The notes under the pieces: model-generated
Told to the model about the DNA's origin: nothing
The model's input: the letters and a program-made list of their open reading frames with translations, nothing else
Databases searched by the model: none
Shown: one piece after another, positions 1 to 4,875 of the stretch
How positions within the stretch are numbered: the stretch's first letter is position 1
How the letters are laid out: the number at the start of each line of letters is the position of its first letter
Origin: a bacterium
GTDB taxonomy: Bacteria; BMS3Abin14
Assembly: GCA_020352595.1 (NCBI GenBank)
Contig: CP070682.1
Coordinates: 1,163,553-1,169,507, forward strand
Reading direction: 5' to 3'
DNA length: 5,955 nt
Made by a program: the position numbers and the translations under genes

Positions 1-681
1 CTGCAGGTCCGCCGACAGCTCCCCCACCTCGTCCAGGAAGAGGGTGCCCGCGTGGGCCTGCTCGAAGGCCCCTTTCCTGTCGGCCGAAGCCCCCGTGAAA
101 GCCCCCCTCACGTGCCCGAACAGCTCGCTCTCCACCAGGTCCGCGGAGATGGCTCCGCAGTTGATGGCCACAAAGGGGGCTGCCTGCCGGTAGGAGAGGT
201 CGTGGATGCCCCTGGCCACCAGCTCCTTGCCCGTTCCCGTCTCGCCCACCACCAGGGCCGTGGCCCCGGAAACGGCCACCTTCACGATCATCTCCGAGAG
301 CCGGACCATTTCGGGCGAGGATCCCACAAGGCCCGCCACCGGCCCGTCGCCGCCGGCAGACAGGGATCGCTCCGTGGGCTTGTCCCACAGGGGCATCTCC
401 TCCTCGGTGAGTCTGAGGAGGAAGGGCCCGATCTCCATCTGGTCCCCGGGGTCCAGAAGGGTGCTGGTGACCCTTTCACCGTCCACGAAGGTGCCGTTGC
501 TGCTCCTGTCGACAAGGAGGTATCTCCTGCCCTGCCTGATGAGGTTGGCGTGGTGCCGGCTCACCGTGGTGTGAGGCAGGATGATGGCGTTGCGGCGGTC
601 CCGCCCTATCCGGATGTCCGAGGCTCCGCCGATGTGGTAGCCACCGAGGTACCGGTCGTCCCTGTAGACGTCCAGCCGCAA
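1..681 (-). CDS. FHA-domain sigma-54-dependent transcriptional activator (partial, C-terminus outside window)
   Basis: This is an enhancer-binding activator of RNA polymerase-sigma54. An FHA domain (about residues 10-90) would sense a phosphothreonine-bearing partner and control the AAA+ ATPase (from about 115). Visible FHA residues are IGR (25-27), SRHHA (41-45) and SNGTF (61-65). The ATPase shows Walker A GETGTGKE (146-153), the sigma54-contacting GAFTGA loop (193-198) and Walker [10 protein letters not shown] (214-222). The window ends at residue 227, so the rest of the ATPase and any DNA-binding helix-turn-helix are not seen. I chose the TTG start at 681-679 because an in-frame TAA lies only 6 bases upstream, there is a GGAG 10 bases before it, and the FHA domain begins right after; the next in-frame ATG lies deep inside the protein. 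It reads in the same direction as the aldolase, 101 bp downstream of it. Its targets are unknown; control of the neighbouring operon is possible but no sigma54 promoter is visible in the window. Confidence 0.93.
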   Translation of the reverse strand, partial: MRLDVYRDDRYLGGYHIGGASDIRIGRDRRNAIILPHTTVSRHHANLIRQGRRYLLVDRSSNGTFVDGERVTSTLLDPGDQMEIGPFLLRLTEEEMPLWDKPTERSLSAGGDGPVAGLVGSSPEMVRLSEMIVKVAVSGATALVVGETGTGKELVARGIHDLSYRQAAPFVAINCGAISADLVESELFGHVRGAFTGASADRKGAFEQAHAGTLFLDEVGELSADLQ

Positions 682-782
682 GGGAAGTTATCTCCAGGTC
701 AAAAGTTCACAGTTCACGGGTCGCAGTCAGGGCTTTGGTTCCGTACTCCAGCACTTCTGCACTTCAGTGCTTATCTCTCCCT
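682..782. repeat. Intergenic gap with two short quasi-tandem repeats and an inverted repeat
   Basis: This gap lies between the aldolase stop and the FHA-activator start. Two exact 7-bp copies AGTTCAC lie at 704-717, next to a weaker copy. A degenerate 8-bp unit is repeated three times at 742-765 (minus-strand units GAAGTGCA, GAAGTGCT, GGAGTACG). An inverted repeat AGCACT/AGTGCT (750-755 and 766-771) could form a 6-bp stem with a 10-base loop. I see no clear -35/-10 pair, no -24/-12 sigma54 element and no T-run terminator. The stem could slow transcription or be a binding site, but the sequence alone does not decide this. Confidence 0.6.
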
Positions 783-1406
783 TTACCATTGTCCGTGCGT
801 CCTCTCCCCTACCAGCTCCTCCTCATCCATCCCGAGAGCGATGCATCTGGCCAGGATGTCGCAGGACCACTCCATGGCGTGGGTGAGCTGGAGGCCTTCC
901 TCCAGGTTGCCGGCTGCGGCGAAGGCCCCGTGCCCCCTGACCATGACCACGGGAAAATCCTTCAGGAGAGGCGGCAGCGCCTCCTCGAGCTCTGAAGACC
1001 CTATGGAGGTCCTGACGGCCAGGACGGGGATCCGCTTGAAATAGTATCGGCCCTCGTCGTCCACCGGCACGATGGAGTCCCGCGCCATGGTCAGGGCGGT
1101 GGCCGTCCTGGGATGGGCGTGGACGATGGCCAGGTGGGAAGTGGCCGCGAAGACGGCCCTGTGGACCTTCACCTCGGTGGAGGCGAGGGCGATGCCGGAG
1201 TCGTCCTCCGTCAACCCCACGTCCACGAGGTCGGGCGCACAGAGCTCACCGAGCATGGCGCCCCGGCGTGTGATGACCAGCCGGTCCCCCAACCTCACGC
1301 TCAGGTTGCCGCTGTGGGAGTTGTTCAGGCCGGCCTCGAAAAGGATCCTGCCGATCCGGGCGAACTCCTCAACCAGTCTTGCGAAGGATTCTCCTTCTCT
1401 CTTCAT
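783..1406 (-). CDS. Class II aldolase/adducin family protein (fuculose-phosphate-aldolase-like)
   Basis: A cytoplasmic zinc-dependent class II aldolase of 207 residues, close to the usual length of the L-fuculose-1-phosphate/ribulose-phosphate aldolase family. Such enzymes cleave ketose 1-phosphates to dihydroxyacetone phosphate plus a short aldehyde; relatives are epimerases or dehydratases. Visible family residues are SGN (32-34) and T46 for phosphate binding, STE (76-78) with E78 as the likely catalytic acid/base, and zinc ligands H96 and H98 in VHAHP plus H159 in RGHGAF. The ATG at 1406 has GGAG ten bases upstream, inside the 3' end of the AOR gene, and the two genes overlap by 38 bp, so translation is probably coupled. 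Substrate cannot be read from the sequence: candidates are fuculose-1-P, 5-deoxyribulose-1-P or another 5-deoxypentulose phosphate. The AOR partner suggests that the released aldehyde is then oxidised. Adducin-like, epimerase or dehydratase activity is not excluded. Confidence 0.9.
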   Translation of the reverse strand: MKREGESFARLVEEFARIGRILFEAGLNNSHSGNLSVRLGDRLVITRRGAMLGELCAPDLVDVGLTEDDSGIALASTEVKVHRAVFAATSHLAIVHAHPRTATALTMARDSIVPVDDEGRYYFKRIPVLAVRTSIGSSELEEALPPLLKDFPVVMVRGHGAFAAAGNLEEGLQLTHAMEWSCDILARCIALGMDEEELVGERTHGQW

Positions 1407-3174
1407 CCAGCCCCAGCTCCTTCCTCTTGCTCCGCGAGGGGATCCCTCCCGGCCAGCCCCTGTGGGCGTAGTACTCTGCGAGAAGGTCGTCGAGGTGGAC
1501 CACCTCCCCGGCGCAGGGACCCTCCCCGAGGGGCTCCCTCGTGAAGCGTGGCGGCAGCGTGTCGGCCTCCGGCCCGATCCCCATTTCCAGGTTCAAGATC
1601 CGTTCCAGGTTGACGATCCTCTGGCCCGCCGTCATGAGGTCCTCGCCCCCCACATCCCAGCCCGTCACGGCGCGGACCATCCTCGACCAGTACTCCGCCG
1701 CGAGGGCGAAGGTGGCGAACCGGCAGGCCGAGAGGGAATCGGCCACGGCTCCGAAGTCCTGGGCCCTTGCCACGTGCCCTCCCTTGCCCAGGACCACGCT
1801 GCCGGCGACCTTCTTGGGAATGCCCAGGATCTCGCGGGCGATGAGGTAACCGCCGCGCAGGTGGCACCCTCCCCTGTTGGAAGTGGCGTAGGCCAGCCCC
1901 TGCCCCTGGGCGCCCCTGGGATCGTAGCCCGGCAGCTCCATGCCCTTGACCTGCATGGCGTAGGCCTCCGCGCCCGCGCCGCGCGCCACGAAAAGGCTTC
2001 CCTCGGCCAGTTCGTCCCCCTCGCCCTCCCGCCGTGCGATCCTCTCGATCATTTCCGCGGCGGCCCCGGCGTCCCCGAAGGAGAGGCTGGAAGGGCGTAG
2101 ACCCCTCTGCGCCAGCTCCATGGCGCAGGCCATGGTGGCCCCGGCGGAGATGGTGTCCATGCCCAGGTCGTTGCACCTGTGGGCGGCCCGTACGATCCGG
2201 GCCAGATCCTCGATGCCGAGGTCGGGGCCCAGGGCCCAGAGGCTCTCGTACTCGGGGCCCTCGCCCCTCGCGCCGTCCACCTCCGTGATCCTGCCGCACT
2301 GGATGAAAAAGCCCGCGCAGCCCGAACTGGCCACCGGGAACCGCGCGGCCAGCTCCTCACCGGAGTAGGCCTGGTCCTCGCCCTGGGCCACGGCCTGGAA
2401 GTTCCGGAGGGGGAATATGCCCGCCCGGGCGCAGATCCGCACCAGCATGGGGGTGCCGAGGGCCGGCAGGGCCTTGGAGGTGACGGGATGGGCCCGCAGC
2501 CACCTGTTGGACTCCTCCAGGACCACCTTGAGCCGGCCGGGATCCTTCACAGGGACCTTCCCGCTCCCCTTGACGACAAGGGCCTTGAGGTTCATGGCCC
2601 CCATGACTGCCCCGGCCCCTCCCCTTCCCATGGCCCGCATGCGCTCCGTCATGATGGAGGCGTAGCGCACGCGGTTCTCCCCGGCGGGGCCGATGACCGC
2701 GAGACCGGCATCCCTCCCCCACCTCTCCCTGAGGGCCAGGATGGTCTCGGTAACGGAGCAGCCCCAGAGGTCTCCGGCCGGGTGGAGGCGGAGTTCGCCG
2801 TCCCCCACCACGAGGACGACGGGATCGAGCGCCCTGCCGGATACCGCCAGGACCTCGGTGCCGCCCCTTTTCAAGGCCCTTCCGAGGCGGCCGCCGGAAT
2901 TGGTGTCCATGACCGTGCCTGTCAGGGGGGAGATGGTGCTGAGGCTGAAGCGGTCCCCCGAAGGAACCCCGGCTCCCGTCAGGGGTCCCGCCGTGACGAT
3001 GAGGGGCACGGTTCCGCCCAGGGGATCCGCGCCCGGAACGGCGTGGGGGGCGAGAAGCCTCACCCCCAGCCCGCGTCCGCCGATGAAGGGGGCGACCTCC
3101 TCACCGCCGAGGGCGCTTCCGGCGGCCCTCCCTGTGGTGAGGTCGACCTCCAGGATCCTCCAGTCCCGGCTCAT
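1369..3174 (-). CDS. Aldehyde:ferredoxin oxidoreductase (AOR) family protein with altered Fe-S cysteine motif
   Basis: A 601-residue member of the tungsten/molybdenum bis-pterin AOR family, which oxidises aldehydes to carboxylic acids with ferredoxin as acceptor in the cytoplasm. The length matches the archaeal enzymes (about 605). The N-terminal domain (1-210) has the family signatures DLTTGR, GGRGLG and AGPLTG; the helical domains follow. By comparison with Pyrococcus furiosus AOR as I remember it, E310 (PEYES) and H438 (CHLRG) match active-site residues E313 and H448. The Fe-S ligand motif CX2CX3C is changed: C286 and C293 are present but the middle position is F289, followed by F290 where GCP would be usual; the fourth cysteine, C484 (DSLSACRF), is present. 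The C-terminus has the typical EYYAHRGW and KRKELGLD. I prefer the ATG at 3174 over one at 3222, because AAAGGAG lies 4 bases upstream and the family N-terminus starts there. It is first in an operon with the aldolase. Aldehyde substrate is unknown, and the cluster change may alter or abolish activity. Confidence 0.92.
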   Translation of the reverse strand: MSRDWRILEVDLTTGRAAGSALGGEEVAPFIGGRGLGVRLLAPHAVPGADPLGGTVPLIVTAGPLTGAGVPSGDRFSLSTISPLTGTVMDTNSGGRLGRALKRGGTEVLAVSGRALDPVVLVVGDGELRLHPAGDLWGCSVTETILALRERWGRDAGLAVIGPAGENRVRYASIMTERMRAMGRGGAGAVMGAMNLKALVVKGSGKVPVKDPGRLKVVLEESNRWLRAHPVTSKALPALGTPMLVRICARAGIFPLRNFQAVAQGEDQAYSGEELAARFPVASSGCAGFFIQCGRITEVDGARGEGPEYESLWALGPDLGIEDLARIVRAAHRCNDLGMDTISAGATMACAMELAQRGLRPSSLSFGDAGAAAEMIERIARREGEGDELAEGSLFVARGAGAEAYAMQVKGMELPGYDPRGAQGQGLAYATSNRGGCHLRGGYLIAREILGIPKKVAGSVVLGKGGHVARAQDFGAVADSLSACRFATFALAAEYWSRMVRAVTGWDVGGEDLMTAGQRIVNLERILNLEMGIGPEADTLPPRFTREPLGEGPCAGEVVHLDDLLAEYYAHRGWPGGIPSRSKRKELGLDEERRRILRKTG

Positions 3175-3186
3175 GAAACTCCTTTC

Positions 3187-3210
3187 GGGGGGTTCCCCGT
3201 CCCCATCCCC
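3187..3210 (-). repeat. G-rich tandem hexamer and C run in the AOR mRNA leader
   Basis: Read on the minus strand, three consecutive hexamers GGGGAT, GGGGAC, GGGGAA (3210-3193) are followed at once by CCCCCC (3192-3187), which ends 5 bases before the AOR Shine-Dalgarno AGGAG. The C run can pair with any of the three G runs, so slipped alternative hairpins are possible next to the ribosome binding site. Only three G4 runs are present, one short of a classical quadruplex. A regulatory role is inference. Confidence 0.5.
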
Positions 3211-3220
3211 GCACCAGGTC

Positions 3221-3235
3221 ACGTCTGGCAGACGT
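3221..3235. promoter_or_regulatory. Perfect palindrome, candidate operator of the AOR operon
   Basis: ACGTCTGGCAGACGT has 7-bp perfect arms around a single centre base, with one further T/A pair (3219 and 3237) beyond a C/C mismatch. It sits just downstream of the proposed AOR -10 element, over the expected transcription start, a typical site for a repressor dimer. I cannot assign it to a regulator family. Confidence 0.5.
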
Positions 3236-3237
3236 CA

Positions 3238-3266
3238 ACGATACTTCGTTTGCGGGGCCTTTTCAA
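3238..3266 (-). promoter_or_regulatory. Candidate sigma-70-type promoter of the AOR-aldolase operon
   Basis: Minus-strand TTGAAA (3266-3261, 5 of 6 to TTGACA) and TATCGT (3243-3238, 4 of 6 to TATAAT) are separated by exactly 17 bases. Transcription would start near 3231, giving a leader of about 57 bases before the ATG at 3174. The spacing and the palindrome next to it support the call, but the -10 match is modest. Confidence 0.42.
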
Positions 3267-3311
3267 GGCGGGGCAAACTCCCCTCCTTGCCCCTGCCCTC
3301 TCATTCTGCTA

Positions 3312-4778
3312 ATGATTGCGGTGATGAAGACGGAGACCAGATCCTGTATCAACCACAGCCAGACGACGGCCCGGAGGAAATGCTTCCAGTGCCTCTGCCC
3401 CATCTGCCCCGCGTGCCAGAAGCGCGCCCTCGGCCACATCTTCTGCTCCACCCGCTGCCAGGTCCTCTACTGGTTCTCGGAGCGCATCACCGGCCTCCGG
3501 CAGATGGGCCTGCGCCTTTCCCTCCGGTACCGCAGGCTGGAAAAGTCCGTGACCAGCTTCACCGGCGGGGGGGTCCTCCGTCTGGCCACCATCGCCCTCC
3601 TCATGGTCATCCTCTACCAGTCAACCATCCTGGTGGGCGCGGTCCGCGTCCTTTCCACCGCCCAACCCCCGGCTCCGTCCCTTCCTCCACTGCCCATGGT
3701 GGACCTGGTCCAGGAAGGCGACTGGATCACCGTGGCGGGCAGCGCGCCGGGCTTCGGGGTGGCTGTGCTGCTGGCCGACGGCGTGGAATGGGACGTGTGC
3801 ACGGTCCGCGAGGGAACCTTTTCCTTCACCTTTCAGCCCGAGGAGAGGATAAGGTCCGTGCAGGTCCAGGTATACGGGGACGGCATGCCCACCCTTCACA
3901 CGAGGTCCCTCCCCCTGCCTGCCCGGGAAGAGACGGCCGCTGTGGGAGGGAAAAGGGGGCCCGCGTCCACCGGGAAAAAGTTGAGGGCCCGGCCGGACCC
4001 CGGACCGCCCGCGGACGCACGGGCCGAGGCGCCGGTGGTGAAACCCGGAACGGTCCCCATGCCTGAGGCCGACCTGACAAGGGGCCGCCCCGATACCGGC
4101 ATGGTGGCCATCACCTTCGACGGCGGCAGCTACAGCAACGCCGCCGAAAGGATCCTGGATGTGCTGGCCGAAAAGGGCCTGAAAGCAACCTTCTTCCTCA
4201 CCGGCGAGTTCATGACCAGGTACCCGGAGGTCACCGCCAGGATCGCCGGCGAAGGGCACGAGGTCGGCAACCACACCTACAGCCATCTGCACCTGACCAC
4301 CTTCGAGAAGAACCTGCGCCAGGACACTCATCCAGGGGTGGACAGGGATGTGCTCCTCCAGGAACTCAGGAAGAACGAGGAGCTGTACTTCAACCTCACG
4401 GGAAAGAGGATGGTCCAACTCTGGAGGGCCCCATACGGGGAACAGAACGAGACCATCCGCCGGTGGGCGGGCGAGGCCGGCTACCGCCACGTCTCGTGGA
4501 CCTACGACCCCAAGACGCGCAAGAGCCTGGACGGGCTTGACTGGGTCTCCGACCGGGACTCCGCTTTCTACCTGTCCTCCGACCAGATCGTGGAGAAGAT
4601 CCTCTCCTTCGACCGCGAGACCGAACTCGGCCTGGCGGGAGGCATCGTCCTCCTGCACCTGGGGTCGGAGCGCAAGTCCGACCACTTCTATCCGAAACTG
4701 GGACAGCTCATCGACCGCCTCCAGGAGAAGGGTTACAGGATCGGATCGGTGAGCCAGATCCTCGAGTCCGGCGGATGA
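3312..4778 (+). CDS. Membrane-anchored NodB-type polysaccharide deacetylase with N-terminal zinc-finger-like module
   Basis: A 488-residue protein predicted to remove acetyl groups from an N-acetylated envelope or extracellular polysaccharide. Residues 10-49 hold a cysteine/histidine cluster (C12, H15, C24, C27, C29, C32, C35, H42, C45, C49), like a B-box zinc finger. A basic stretch (58-78) precedes one hydrophobic helix (88-111), so the cluster should be cytoplasmic. A small beta-rich, Ig-like module (129-203) and a charged, proline-rich linker (204-262) lead to the NodB domain (264-488). Motifs seen are TFDGG (268-272), HTYSH (H321, H325), RAPYG (372-376) and LHLG (H449). The second Asp of the usual TFDD, a metal ligand, is G271; D270, the catalytic base position, is kept. 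The start is uncertain: ATG 3312 or ATG 3324, neither with a recognisable Shine-Dalgarno; C12 limits the start to upstream of about 3345. It is divergent from the AOR gene and precedes rmuC. Substrate is unknown. Confidence 0.88.
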   Translation: MIAVMKTETRSCINHSQTTARRKCFQCLCPICPACQKRALGHIFCSTRCQVLYWFSERITGLRQMGLRLSLRYRRLEKSVTSFTGGGVLRLATIALLMVILYQSTILVGAVRVLSTAQPPAPSLPPLPMVDLVQEGDWITVAGSAPGFGVAVLLADGVEWDVCTVREGTFSFTFQPEERIRSVQVQVYGDGMPTLHTRSLPLPAREETAAVGGKRGPASTGKKLRARPDPGPPADARAEAPVVKPGTVPMPEADLTRGRPDTGMVAITFDGGSYSNAAERILDVLAEKGLKATFFLTGEFMTRYPEVTARIAGEGHEVGNHTYSHLHLTTFEKNLRQDTHPGVDRDVLLQELRKNEELYFNLTGKRMVQLWRAPYGEQNETIRRWAGEAGYRHVSWTYDPKTRKSLDGLDWVSDRDSAFYLSSDQIVEKILSFDRETELGLAGGIVLLHLGSERKSDHFYPKLGQLIDRLQEKGYRIGSVSQILESGG

Positions 4779-4800
4779 CGGCACGCCACAGGGTCCTGAA

Positions 4801-4833
4801 CCGGCGGACGCCGGCGATCCCTTCGGGGTTCGC
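4801..4833 (+). other. Palindrome and TTCG-capped hairpin in the deacetylase-rmuC gap
   Basis: CCGGCGGACGCCGG (4801-4814) is a palindrome with 6-bp arms. Directly after it, 4814-4821 pairs with 4826-4833 around a TTCG tetraloop closed by C-G, with one T/T mismatch; in RNA this is a very stable cUUCGg hairpin. No T-run follows, so it is not a standard intrinsic terminator. It could protect the 3' end of the upstream message, reduce read-through into rmuC, or act as a processing site. The two structures share base 4814, so they could compete. Confidence 0.5.
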
Positions 4834-4839
4834 GACCCA

Positions 4840-4875
4840 CCGGCACCGTAGCCGGACCGGGAGCCGGCAACCCTC
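4840..4875 (+). repeat. Degenerate 12-bp tandem repeat abutting the rmuC start
   Basis: CCGG recurs at exact 12-base intervals (4840, 4852, 4864), giving three loosely similar units, CCGGCACCGTAG, CCGGACCGGGAG and CCGGCAACCCTC, the last ending at the ATG of rmuC. The second unit supplies the GGGAG that may be the rmuC Shine-Dalgarno. In DNA this rich in G+C the periodicity could be chance. Confidence 0.3.

Noticed and set aside
682..782. Sigma54 -24/-12 promoter for autoregulation of the FHA activator
   Set aside because: No TGGC-N8-TGC-like pair on either strand in the gap.
3193..3210. G-quadruplex on the minus strand
   Set aside because: Only three G4 runs are present; a fourth run in range is missing, so only an imperfect structure could form.
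3175..3222. Upstream ATG giving 16 extra residues to the AOR protein
   Set aside because: No good ribosome binding site, the extra residues do not look like the family, and it would include the GGGGAN repeat; ATG 3174 has AAAGGAG and the expected N-terminus.
2179..3312. Long plus-strand open frames opposite the AOR gene (also 1072-2100 and 2693-4066)
   Set aside because: They are antisense shadows of a well-supported AOR gene in high-G+C DNA; their translations are rich in Pro, Gly and Arg with no recognisable domain.
3287..3315. Possible plus-strand promoter TTGCCC ... TAATGA for the deacetylase
   Set aside because: The -10 match is poor and overlaps the start codon; not better than chance.
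4779..4875. Standard intrinsic terminator after the deacetylase
   Set aside because: The hairpin at 4814-4833 is followed by GACCCACCGG, not by a run of T.
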